DNA from: Cymbidium sinense
Taxonomy: Eukaryota; Streptophyta; Magnoliopsida; Asparagales; Orchidaceae
Length of the DNA stretch: 64,000 nucleotides
Direction of reading: 5' to 3'
NCBI GenBank assembly: GCA_021442155.1
Contig: CM038214.1
Coordinates: 56,142,514-56,206,513, forward strand
Shown here: piece after piece, positions 35,316-46,276 of the stretch
How positions within the stretch are numbered: the stretch's first letter is position 1
How the letters are laid out: the number at the start of each line of letters is the position of its first letter
The notes under the pieces: model-generated
Database searches by the model: none
What the model was told of the DNA's origin: nothing
The model's input: only the letters and a program-made list of their open reading frames with translations
Position numbers and translations under genes: made by a program

Positions 35316-35815
35316 AAGAATGCACATAACTTTGATGATATGAACATCACTGTCAATTTGGCTCAGTCTAAATCTGGCAGTGGAAGCGATGGCGAAGGCG
35401 AAGGCAGCGATTATCGCAGTGATGGTGGGGGATCTGGAGGTGCTGGTGGATATGGAGGTTGTAGTCGGAGCAGTGGTGGTTATGGAGATGGGAGGAGTGA
35501 CGTAGGTTACAGCCGTGGTGGTGATAGAGGGAGAAATCGAGGTTATGATGGTGGATCCCACTACTCGAGAGGCCAGGGTGGTTCTGATGGGAACTAGAGA
35601 AACTGAGGAACGACTGATCCGATGTGCTACACATGGAACTATGTCTTTATAGTAGAGACAATTTTAGTTATCTAGGGTTTTTGATTTTCTCTATGCATGC
35701 TCATTTTTGATCTATGTCATCACTTGTGTCTTAGAAAACTTTTTGTGTTACTTGGTTGATGAAATCAAAAAGAAGAAATGTTGAATCTGAATTTGTTCTC
35801 TATTAAAAAAAATTC
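35316..35815 (+). pseudogene. GR-RBP tail copy 5 (frame open throughout)
   Basis: From AAG 35316 to TAG 35597 the frame is open for 93 codons, with an internal ATG at 35340 (MNITVNLAQSKSGSG). The C-terminal domain is glycine-rich (GGGSGGAGGYGG, then RGGDRGRNRGYDGGSHYSRGQGGSDGN). The RRM before NFDDMNITVN is absent. The conserved 3' UTR ends in an A-run at about 35803-35812. If transcribed it could encode an 85-residue glycine-rich peptide, but no promoter or upstream exon is seen. I call it a fragment. Confidence 0.87.
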
Positions 35816-36528
35816 AAAAATCTAAAACTGAAACTTGAACCCTAAACCTAAACATAAACCCTAAATTCTAAGCCCTAAAAATAAAAAATTAAAAATTAAA
35901 AAACAAAACCTAACCCAAAACCCTAATTCCTAAACCCTAAAACCTATAACCCTGAACCCCTAAACCCTAAACCCTGAACCCTAAATCCTAAAAATATAAA
36001 AACCTAAACTAAATAAAACCTAAAAATAAAATAAATAAAAAACATAAACTTAAATAAAATAAAATAATAAATTAAAATAAAAAACTAAACTAAAACCTAA
36101 ACCTAAAATAAAATTAAAATAAGAAATAAAAATAAACTAAAATAGAATAAATAAAAAACTAAAATAAACTAAGAAATAATATAAACCAAAAAATAAAAAA
36201 CTTAACTAAAATAAAAATAAAATAAAAAATAAAAATAAATCCAAACTAAAATAAAATAAAATAAAAACTAATAAAAAACCTAAACCTAAAAAATAAACTT
36301 AAAATTGAATAAAAAATAGAACCTAAACCTAAACTAAAATAAATAAAACCTAAACCTAAACCTTAAACTAAATAAAATAAAATAAACTAAAAATAAACCT
36401 AAACCTAAACAAAAATAAATAAAACCTAAAAATTAATTTAAGATAAAAACCTAAAATCTAAATTTAAAAAAATAAACTAAAAACCTAAACCTAAACATAA
36501 AAATAAAAAAAATAATCCTAAACCTGAA
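35816..36528 (+). repeat. Telomere-like array block 7 and array end
   Basis: The post-GR spacer (ACTGAAACTTGAACCC) is followed by a CCCTAAA block, M1 at 35986 and an ATAAA block that never reaches an M2. Near 36528 the array stops and is joined to retrotransposon-derived sequence. Confidence 0.87.
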
Positions 36529-37260
36529 AAGTGCAAAACTCACAAGCTGCCTTTGCTTGAAGATTGATTTCTTTCTTGCATAATAGTGAATAAAGATCAT
36601 CTAAGTTAATGGGTTCAAGATTGGTTCATATTATTATTCTGATTGCTTGATAAGCTAGGGTAAGTCTATTCAGAGTAAATGATAATATATTCTATATCTA
36701 GATGAAGACCAGGAACTATTATGACATAGGTTTTGCTTTTATTACAGAGAGGTACTTAATCATGGTTTGATATTTCATGGTAAGATGATGCAATTCAATT
36801 TTGAGCTAAATAATTTGAGAATTTTTATGTGATTGTAATCTCCTCTCTATGGTTGTCTAGATTTCATTATAAGTATGGAGATTGAGAACATAAGGTAGAA
36901 GAGATGGTGAGATTATAGAGTATAGTGATACTGCCTGATTTTGGTCAATTAGCATCTAGGTGTTGTAAGTAATATTAGGTGTGATTATTCCATCTTCATG
37001 AATAATTTGCTTAGGAGGATAGAGAATGCCAACTTCATGATATACCTTGTAAAGGTAGTGGCCTAAAAATAAGGACCTCAGATCATCAAATTGGATAATT
37101 TTGGGGAAGAGTTAGATATTTATATTATTCTTGATGTCTTGCATTAAGAATTTAAGTTGAGGAGGAATGTGAGTGTCATCATAATCAAAAGAAAATGGAT
37201 TTGATCTTACTATTTTTGATGAAGTCTATTATTGGAATGCTTATTAAGATGATGAACTAG
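36529..37260 (-). pseudogene. Ty1/copia gag relic
   Basis: On the minus strand, hopping between frames gives phrases typical of plant Ty1/copia Gag (the UBN2 / retrotran_gag_2 type). They include DQNQAVSLYSIISPSLLPYV near 36930, EIWTTIERRLQS near 36850, IQLKIELHHLTMKYQTM near 36790 and LDDLYSLLCKKEINLQAKAA near 36570. Gag supplies the particle protein of the element. Several stops and indels break it, and pol is absent because the element is cut at the array boundary. A primer-binding site lies just upstream in the element's own orientation (37310-37321). Confidence 0.78.
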
Positions 37261-37309
37261 AGGATAAGATGTTGTCTTAGAGAGAATGTAGCACCATTGG
37301 GTTAGGCTA

Positions 37310-37321
37310 GCTCTGATACCA
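37310..37321 (-). other. Primer-binding site, tRNA-iMet type
   Basis: The minus strand reads TGGTATCAGAGC, the standard PBS of plant Ty1/copia elements, complementary to the 3' end of initiator tRNA-Met. It sits upstream of the gag relic as expected. The 5' LTR should begin on the high-coordinate side. Confidence 0.82.
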
Positions 37322-38168
37322 TATAAAAGAATCATGATAGTAATTAAAAAAGGAATATAGAGTTACCAATATTATAGAAAGCTTTTCACATATATCTATT
37401 ACATTCTTAATACAATTAAGTGAATGGATGAGATAGAGGTGATGATTACAATGATATGGCTGGCATTGATTGAATTTATTGTAATTACAATATTACACCT
37501 TGGTGGTGAACACATAATATTCGAATACTACTCTCCTAGCAACCAGAGTAAAAGGATGTGGATGATTCTTCTACTCCATCAGACAATGCTCAACCAAAAA
37601 TTTCAAAATTCATATCTAGTGTCAAATTAGCACCAAGCCTAAGCATATCATAGCCAAATGATGGCACAAAAAAGATATATAATTCAATAGATCTAGTCTA
37701 ACCATCAAAATATTAATAAAATGCAATACCAATCATTAGATTATCAGGTCATGCTATTGAGTGGATACTTGACATTGGGGCAACATCCCACCTCAATAGT
37801 AACAACCAATAGATCATTAGCTTGTTAACTCAATGGATACTTGACACTGAGGCAACATCACATCTCACCTTTATTGTCACACAACTATAAAAATCTAAAT
37901 AATAGCATGGAAATCAACAAGTAATCCTTTATGATAATCACACACTTTCCATGCAACAAACTGGTGTAAGTATACCACTTGTACCATGCACCAACCTACT
38001 TTTCTACAAAATTCTATATGTACACAATCATTCTTAAAATTTACTCTTGGATTACAGTCTCATCAAAGATAATAATATATATATTTATAAGAAGGACAAA
38101 CCTAAAGGGTGGGTGAACTTGTGTGCTTTAAAATTTTTCTTAAATAGAGAAATCAGTTAAACCTTTAA

Positions 38169-38207
<39 letters not shown>

Positions 38208-38384
38208 AAATCAAATCCAATTAAATAAATTCAAAAGGAAAGAGTGATAGAAGAATAAAAAAGGAAAAAAAAGGGAGGCATAATTTAAAGTGATTTAACC
38301 AAAATAGATCTATGTTTACTCTCCAAATATTTTCCAAAATTCTACTACCAATCCATAGCATAAGTAGCTAAGATATAGATGTCT
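37322..38384. other. Possible copia LTR remnant and AT-rich intergenic DNA
   Basis: Sequence next to the PBS (about 37333-37512, bounded by TG and CA) could be a short LTR of the copia relic. I found no second copy to confirm it. The rest is AT-rich without coding sense. Two short similar phrases (about 37740-37800 and 37810-37870, sharing TGGATACTTGACA and GGGGCAACATC / GAGGCAACATC) form an imperfect direct repeat. Confidence 0.45.
38172..38204 (+). repeat. (AG)n microsatellite
   Basis: About 16 uninterrupted AG dinucleotides. Confidence 0.95.
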
Positions 38385-38386
38385 TG

Positions 38387-41000
38387 TCACACCCCAAATA
38401 ACCCCCTCTATCCTAGGGTAAGTCTAGGATGTAACAAAATAGGATGACTTTATCAAGCACATCTTCGACCAACTCATTATGACATGTAAGGATTTAATGC
38501 AAGGAGGTGAAAACTGAATCTCACTAAATCATCACAAACAAACTCTTATAATTCAAATTCTTCTACTAATCATTTTATATTTAAATAACATATCTGAAAG
38601 CATGTTACAAAAAATATCAACATAAATACAATGCAACTAAAAATATGAGAATGTAGATTATATATACCTAAAAAGTCTTTATAATCTCCCAAAATTATAC
38701 ATAAAAATGTGTAAATCAAAAAGCTTATCTAGCCACTACCCTCCGCCTTATTCTTACTTAAAATTCATCATGTAATATCATAAGCTAATGGCCTAGTGAG
38801 ACAAATAGTGCTAGAGTAAATCTAATACACGATAGAAGAAACAGCGTGCATGTAAAGTTGAACTTGCATGAAAGTAATAGTAAGGGAATATGATAAGTAA
38901 AAAAAAATTAGTTAATTTAGCACGCATTTTAAAGTAAAAAATTTATTATTTTATAATTTATTTTTCTAATTTTAAGTTTTTAAATGCAGGAAATCCAAAA
39001 AATGTAGAAAATCCAAAAAAATATAAAAAATTCAAAAAAAGAAAAAGAAAATACTATGTAGAAACAAAGAAGATAGCACCACAGTGTTAGATATTATTGA
39101 CCTCATTTTTGGAAGAGGTTAACATCATTTTTGAAATAAATAATTAGGACACCTAATCTTAAATTAGGAGCCTCCTAATTAAGCACTTAGAACACTACAC
39201 CTAGTGACCTAGTGCATCCTCCTTCGATTTGATCTAACCTAATGGGTTTAGGTAGACTTAATCCAAATTTAAACAAAAATTAATTTAAATACATTTCACT
39301 TGAAACTCAAATTCATTTGAGCTTAAAGTAAGGTAAACAAGGTGATTAACCTAGTTACCTATATAAGCTCAAAATTAATTAAATCCAAAAGAAATTCAAA
39401 TAAAATTAAAACAATCTAAATAAGCTAATAACATTTAAGTCAAATTAAATCAAAGAAATTCAAATCTCAATCAGGGTCAAAAATTGGTTAACCCTTTTAC
39501 CTTGGGTTTAACTTTATGTGGGTCCCACTAAGTCAAAGGTCAACCACCAAAAATTTGACCAAATAAAATCATTCTAAATGATTTAAATAATAACATAAAC
39601 ATGATTAAATATGAATTTAAAGAATATAAATCCAATGAGGCTTTAATTTGGCTAAAAAATCATTTGACCTAAATGAGCCTAAATAAGCCCTATTGGGTTC
39701 AAACTCAAATCAAACCAAAACCAACTCAATTTGATTGCCCAAAAACACTTGAAAATGGTAATCAAACATAATTTAATCCATCATTGGGACCAATTTGACT
39801 AAATTGGTCATTTGACCCAAATGAACTCGAACTTAACCCATTAAGCCCAATTTGGGTCAAATGGGTCAAAATAGAAATGAACTTGAAATCAAATGTAATT
39901 GATAACTCTAAATCATCTCACACATGTAATTAAATATGATTGGAGTCTAAACATAATTTAATTAAGTCAAAATCAATCATTTGACTCAATTAAATTCAAC
40001 TTAACCCATCTAAGTCAAATGGGTCAAGTTGACTCAAAATTAAATTAAATTCATATGTGGCAAGGGCTAATTGAATGCCTAATTATCCATTGGATAATTA
40101 ATAATGATTTAAACCCAAACCTAAAACAAATCAATCAAGAGAAACATGATTAAAACATTTGAAATTAAATCAAATTCAAATGGCATAATCAAACACCAAA
40201 TGAACCAAAGCTTGAATCAAACCCATCTAAACTCATAGAAACCCATTCACATAAAATGGATTATGCCATAGCAAGCAAAGAGAGCATGAAGCCAAATGCA
40301 TCTCCCCAATCCCTCACCCTCTATGCTTATCCATTTCAATACCTCTAGATAAGTGTGAGATAGCCAAGAACCCTTGGAGCTAGCCTCCAAGGGTGGCAAT
40401 CACACTCATTGACCAAGAGAGGGAAAAACATAAAGAGGTTCTCAGCTTCTAATGGAAAAAGAAGAAAAAGTCCATTTTATGCCCAACTAAGCATTCCATC
40501 ACCTTCCAAAAGTGAAACCAAGTTGAGTGCACCTATACCTCGATTCCCTCACCACCAAAAAGTTGGAGAATGACCAAGCTTATCAAAGTCCATCCGTGTC
40601 TTTGTCCATAGGCTAATCCATAAGGAGAGAATCCAATTACTCCTTCCCAAACCCTTGTTGCACCGTTCCAAAGCTACTTGAGTCAAGCCCACCTCTGATG
40701 TGGTATGCCATTAATTGACTCTTTTAAGCTTTCAATTTTGGTCCTTTGTGAAGGAAACTTAATCTCAAGGTTGATCAAGCCATATAGATTTGATCCTCGT
40801 AATGTCTTGATAGTTTTGGAAGTAAAATTGAGTGATTTCAATAGTTGGATCACTAAAAATAATTTGGAATAGATGGATGGTTCTCAACTTTTGCCGCCAT
40901 CAAAGGAATTGAAATATCTATTGTCCATTCCTTTTATTTAGAAAAAATAACTGAGATTTAGCCAGATGAAACATCAATAGGAAACCCGCAGAAGCATCCG
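38387..41000. other. Decayed retroelement-like region with AATTTGACC / GGGTCAAA words
   Basis: It starts near TTGTCACACCCCAAATAACC (38387), a style of end often seen in plant LTR-type elements. From about 39300 to 40250 it repeats words such as CAATTTGACC, CCATTTGACC, AAATGGGTCAA and AACCCATTAAG. The region at 52680-54100 uses the same vocabulary. There are no reading frames with recognisable protein similarity. It is most likely non-coding or LTR DNA of a decayed element; the family is not known. Confidence 0.45.
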
Positions 41001-43960
41001 AAATCAGAGCCTGAAATTAAACTATTGTTGATTCCATGAGCCTCATCTCATATGATATTGATTTTGATGATAAAAATATATGTTCAAATGCTACTAATCA
41101 AGTTAAATTCAAGTGTGAAGGAAACATTCTTGAGCTCTTGGTTCTTCAATTATATCAAATTATTAAAGCTTTTGGAGATGGACTGGGTGAGAATTTTTTC
41201 GGGAATTACTATATTAAAAGTAAAATGAAAAGTTAACTATGATAAAATAAATGAATCATTCAATTTTAATTTCATCATTCTAAAATTACTTATATTTTTT
41301 CTATATATTAATATTGCAATTATTCATTAAGTTATCATTTTTGGATAGTATTAACTAAATGTATGAAATAAGTTCTATTAAATGTGTGTTCAAGAAAGTT
41401 AAATTATGTTTAAAATTTGTTAAATGATTTCCATGTCATTAATAATTTTTATTCATATTTTTTAGTGCATGAAAATTGAATTATCCTAAAATTATGCTTT
41501 TTTATTATTCTCTCTTATTATTCTTTCTTCTCTCTCCTATTATCATTTTCAACTTAACATTATTTTGGTTGAATTTTTTAATGAATTTTGTGTAATAAAT
41601 AGTTTGAAGTTCATTCAAAGTATTTTCATATTACTTTATCTCATTTTCTTTATTTTAAAAATCATTTATTTAAAATTTTGAATTCGAATTATTTTTGAGT
41701 TATTCTTTACTTCAAACTTTTTCATGCATGACATGTACTTGCTAAATCAAATCTTTATTTTTATGGAATATGTTGAACGTCAAAAGCATGATTAATTATA
41801 ATTATTTAGAGCCTACTTAATCTATTATAAGATATTTTAAATTTAAATTCAAATTAGCCATCTTTTTCAAAATAAGTTTTTATTTTATTTTAATTTTGAC
41901 CTATTTTGATGAGAGTTTAAGGGAGGCACACCACTCTAATTTAAATTAAGTAAATTTATAAATTATTTAAACATTCAATAAGTATATAATATAATCAGCC
42001 TTGATCTAAATTGATTCATGCATCAATATGAGGATTTCTTATTTTAGGAAACCCCTTTTGGCTGAAATCCCGATGGATTTTCCATTGATTTATTTTATTC
42101 AAAACTCTATTCTTCATGTTTAAATCTCATTGGATAAATTTTATATAGGAATTCCTCTATCCTTATCCATGAATCACATAGCAAATATTCATTATTGGGT
42201 TTAAATAAATTTATAAAGGAGTCTATGGAAGATCTCTTTGGCCGATCCATTATCCTTTGAATTTGAAATTCAAATTGATGCCAAATAAATTTCCCTCTCA
42301 TTGTATCAATTTTTGGCTGACCCTAGACTCCTCCATCATCTATTTAATAGTCTTATTTTAACTTAAAAATTTCCAAAAAGTTGAAATTATCTTTTGCATC
42401 CTTGCTCATCCTCTCCACCTTGGTCGATCCTTGCTAAAGAAAATACTTGAATGATTTTTGGTGATTCAAGTTCAAACATTCCTTATCATTATTGTTTTTC
42501 CTTGGACATTTATTTGGCTTGAAGATTGATTAGAAAAAGTGAAGGTTTGGTGTGTTTCCTCCCTCGGCCGAAAACATCAATTCCTTGGTGTTGAATTTCT
42601 AAGGTGCTAAGTTCTTAAACATCTTTTATTTCTTCTTGGATTTGAAGTTTACAAGGTTTTGTAAATTTTCTTGTGTTCATTCATGACATAATATTTAGAT
42701 TTTGTTTGTCCAAGAACAAACATAAACATATCAATTTGTGTGGACTTAACTAGTTGATAATCTTTTGATTTTGTTGTTTGGCCTAAAGCTAAGATAAGGA
42801 AATCAATTTATTTTGTGCTTAATCATTGAATATTCCTTTTATTTCTTGTTTGGCTGAAGTCTATTTTAACGGTTTTTAATTTCCTAGTGCTTAATCATTT
42901 GAATATCTATTGTTTATCCCTTTGGCTTAAAGTTTCATATAGGTTGGTTAAATCTGATTATGCATAACATCTTATTTCATCTCTTTCTCCATTTCTAATT
43001 ACCACACCATATCTTGCATAAATTATTTTGTGCTTGTTGATTACTTGTATTCAATTAGTTTATGCATATGTTATGTGATAGCTTTCATGTGATATAATTC
43101 AAATCCTTATTAAAGTGATTGTTGAGTTATTCCAATTGTAAATACATGTGATAATGAAATTTCAATCCCAAAACTTAATTTTAATGAAATAAATAAGGAT
43201 TAATTAAAGGAAATTATGAAAAATCATAGAAATAGTTTAAATCATCATAACACACCCTAAAAAAATTAAATACATCATTGAAACTCCATGAAACTTAATC
43301 AAACACAAAATATCCTAATTTTATGATTAATTGTATTAATTAATTCAAATAATCAACTTGAACTTAGAAAAAGTATAGGAAATCAACTAAAATTCTAAAA
43401 ATTATAAATAAACTCTCTATGAAAGCATCTTTGAGAGAGGAATCTTGGGAAAAAAACTCTTAATTGATTTCTCTAAATTAAACTTAATTTAAATTTTAAT
43501 GAGGTATTTAAAATAATAATTAAAAGCAAATTACACATATGATCAAAGTGAAATTTTACAAAAATCAAACTGGCAAGAAACCCCACTTGCCATAAAATTA
43601 CATGCCCAATTGACTTTTGGATTGAGAATTATTGAATTTTCAATTCTTTATGTCAATATAAGTGGAATAATAAATAAAAATTTATAAAATTTTATAAAAT
43701 CTATAAAATTAGTTTAAAAAATTATAATATATATATAAGAACACTGGAAGAAAACTTCAAAATAATCTAAAAGCAAAAAGACTTAATTAAACATAAGCTT
43801 GGGGTTTAATATTAAGGATAATCAATACAAAAAAATAAATTCAATTAAACTTAAAAATTTAATAATTGATCATATATTCACTAAAAAACTGAAATGTAAA
43901 ACTTATTAATCTATAAACTTATAAACTATTAAGGTCATTTAAATCAAAAGAACTGTTGCG
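41001..43960. other. AT-rich intergenic DNA, no gene seen
   Basis: About 3 kb is strongly AT-rich. The short open frames at 41036-41236 (+) and 42107-42301 (-) show no family features. Words such as CTCGGCCGAAAACATCAATTCC near 42570 suggest old retroelement DNA, but I cannot assign it. Confidence 0.5.
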
Positions 43961-44680
43961 TGCTAGAAAACCAGTTGCGGTAGAGTAAAAGTTTTTGCCT
44001 TAGCTTCGTTGTGAAATTCGGCACACACACAAGTATTTAAAGAGTGAACAATAAAACTCCAGAATTTTTATGTGGAAAACCTCAAAAAGAGGGAAAAACC
44101 ATGGGGCTTAGCCCAACAAAAAGCTTCCACTATGTATCTGTTTCAAAGTACAAGATCTTCCCGATACCGGGATTACAGAATTGTATATGAGAAAGGAATA
44201 ATAGCTATGTGACAACGATCATGTTGTAACAGTTGCTAGTAGTAGCAGATGATGATGAACTGTGCGGAGCAATCACCGGTGAAAATGCAGGGAATAATTA
44301 CTAGCAGAAATGCAGGGAACAATCACTGGTAGAAGTCATCATGATGGAGTCCGACAGAGATTGATGACGACAAGGATCAGCTGGCGACGGCGGTGGCGAC
44401 CACAAGTGGCCGACGATTGTGCTTGGAGGATCTTTAGAGCTCGGTCCTCTCTCCTGCTTGGCCTCCCTTCTCCTTCACTTGGCCTCCCCTCATATGAGGA
44501 ATGAGGGGCTATTTATAGATTGGAGGAGTGGCGTCTCTGTAAATACATGCAAAACCCGTACCACTCCACTTCATCGGACAGCTCAAAATGATCCCCTTGA
44601 TCATATGATGTATTTTGTGCATTTGAATGCTCAAATGAAGTCAAAATTGTAAGATCTTTGGCTTGTTGGAACTCATCGAA
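43961..44680. other. Less AT-rich island, likely retroelement leader fragment
   Basis: This short island has more G and C than its surroundings. It contains GTGGAAAACCTCAAAAAGAG and GGAAAAACCATGGGG, a phrase I associate with leader regions of some plant retroelements. Two short copies of a GCAGGGAA(C)AATCAC-like phrase lie near 44288 and 44310. The open frames at 44310-44504 and 44419-44652 overlap in different frames and have no recognisable domain. Confidence 0.35.
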
Positions 44681-45980
44681 ATGCTTGATTTGACTATAAA
44701 CACTTCATATTTGAGATCTATTTAGGGATTTAACTAATATCCCAAAGTTTCCAAGGATATTTTAAGAGCTTGATCTCGACCAATTTCAACTTCGGATCAG
44801 CTTGCTTTTAACATCAAGATTCGTGCTTCGACTAATAGTATTTTAAGTGTCATATCAAGAACAAAGTAAATATGAAGATAAATAAACTTAATAAGGATGA
44901 ATTAATTAAACCTAAATAACATAAGCATTAAAATAAATTTGGATAGGTTAATATATAAGAACATCTCTCCTTAGGCTTCTTAGATCAAAAATCATAATCA
45001 CACTAAATCAATTGATAAGAAAAACCTTTCCAAAATAATAAATATATTATTTTCTTAAAGGATAATTAGAGATAATTGAATCTCTTCACTTAAACTAATA
45101 ATACATAAATGTTATTAAAATCATAACTTGAAAAGAACCATTTTAATTTAAACTAATTAATAAATATAAGAATGTTAATGAAACAAGTAAATGTAAATAA
45201 AAGAAATCAAGATAAAATTTAAGGACACCAATTGAAACATAAACATAGAAGAAATGTTAATAAAAAAATCAAGTTAACTTAAAACCAAAACTAAATAGAT
45301 AAGGAAATAAAAATGAAAATTAAATAAAAGTAAATTACAATAACATAAACATTAATATAACAAATAAACCAAATTAAGTTAAATGAATAATACAAATCAA
45401 ATAAATAAGATGAATCTAATCAAATTATAAAACTCAAATTACAACAACAAATGAATTAAATTTAAATTGAAAACTAATTCAAATCAAATTAAATTATGAT
45501 AAAGGAACCTTAATTGAACTTAATTGAAGAGATATACTTTAAAAAATAAAATTAAATTAAAATCTCATCAAAAAAATAAGAAAGAACAAATGGATGAAGA
45601 GAAGAGTTAAAAATAAAGATTAAGGCATTCAATAGATTAAACTTAAATTAAATCAAATCATCTAAATAAATTAAATAAAAGGATTAAAATACTTAGCATC
45701 TTAGTTAGACCTTTGGATTGAATCCTCACTTTAAGGTGAAGATTTTATTCTATTAGGATTTATGATGTTGAATAGAATGGGTTTCACCCAAAATGAAACT
45801 TATTATATTCTTCATTCTTGAAAACTTAATTTCATCTTAACTTAAAATGCATCTAAAATGAAAATGAAATTGTAAATAATTAATTACTAAAATTGAAATC
45901 ACCTATGATAAATTAAACCAATTTTAAAACTAAAAGAAATTAAAAGAATAAAAAAATAAAAATTTTCATAATTTGCAACA
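44681..45980. other. AT-rich intergenic DNA, no gene seen
   Basis: It is A-rich on +, with words such as AAATTAAATAAA. I see no coding sense and no clear repeat structure. Confidence 0.55.
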
Positions 45981-45981
45981 T

Positions 45982-46078
45982 ATGGTATATAGTCTAGACA
46001 CCCGAGGTCGTACGACTACTAGTCTGAAGGAGGTCTTGATACCTCAAATCTCTGGTATAACAATGACACATACCTATG
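45982..46078 (+). repeat. LTR-end-like box, copy 1
   Basis: The phrase TATAGTCTAGACACCCGAGG leads through GAAGGAGGTCTTGATACC to TGGTATAACAATGACACATAC. The same succession occurs at 56396, 56634 and, on the minus strand, around 63609-63712. In that last copy it runs into a TGGCGACTC site. It probably marks an LTR terminus of a Tat-like Ty3/gypsy family. Confidence 0.5.
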
Positions 46079-46247
46079 AAGTGAAGTTATAAAAATTAAA
46101 AATTCCTAAAATCAAATCAAAATAAAAATTAGAAACCTAAATTGAAACTTGAATCTAAAAAGTCTTGCCACACAATCCAATTCCTTCACATACTACATTA
46201 TTAGGTCAGGAACCCTAAACTTAGGTTAGGTTGATCTATGATATTTT

Positions 46248-46276
46248 TTGATGTTCTGTGATGTGATGTGATGTGT
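46248..46276 (+). repeat. (TGATG)n-like short repeat
   Basis: Imperfect tandem copies of GATGT/GTGAT, about five units. Confidence 0.7.

Noticed and set aside
19050..35634. Valine/threonine-rich open frames at 19050-19235, 21892-22218, 30517-30840, 33571-33834 and minus-strand frames such as 35307-35561
   Set aside because: They are alternative frames of the glycine-rich GR-RBP DNA; the GGN-repeat frame with NITVN is the meaningful one.
44310..44652. Two overlapping open frames of 64 and 77 codons as a gene
   Set aside because: They overlap in different frames in a short less-AT-rich island, show no domain, and sit in retroelement-like DNA.
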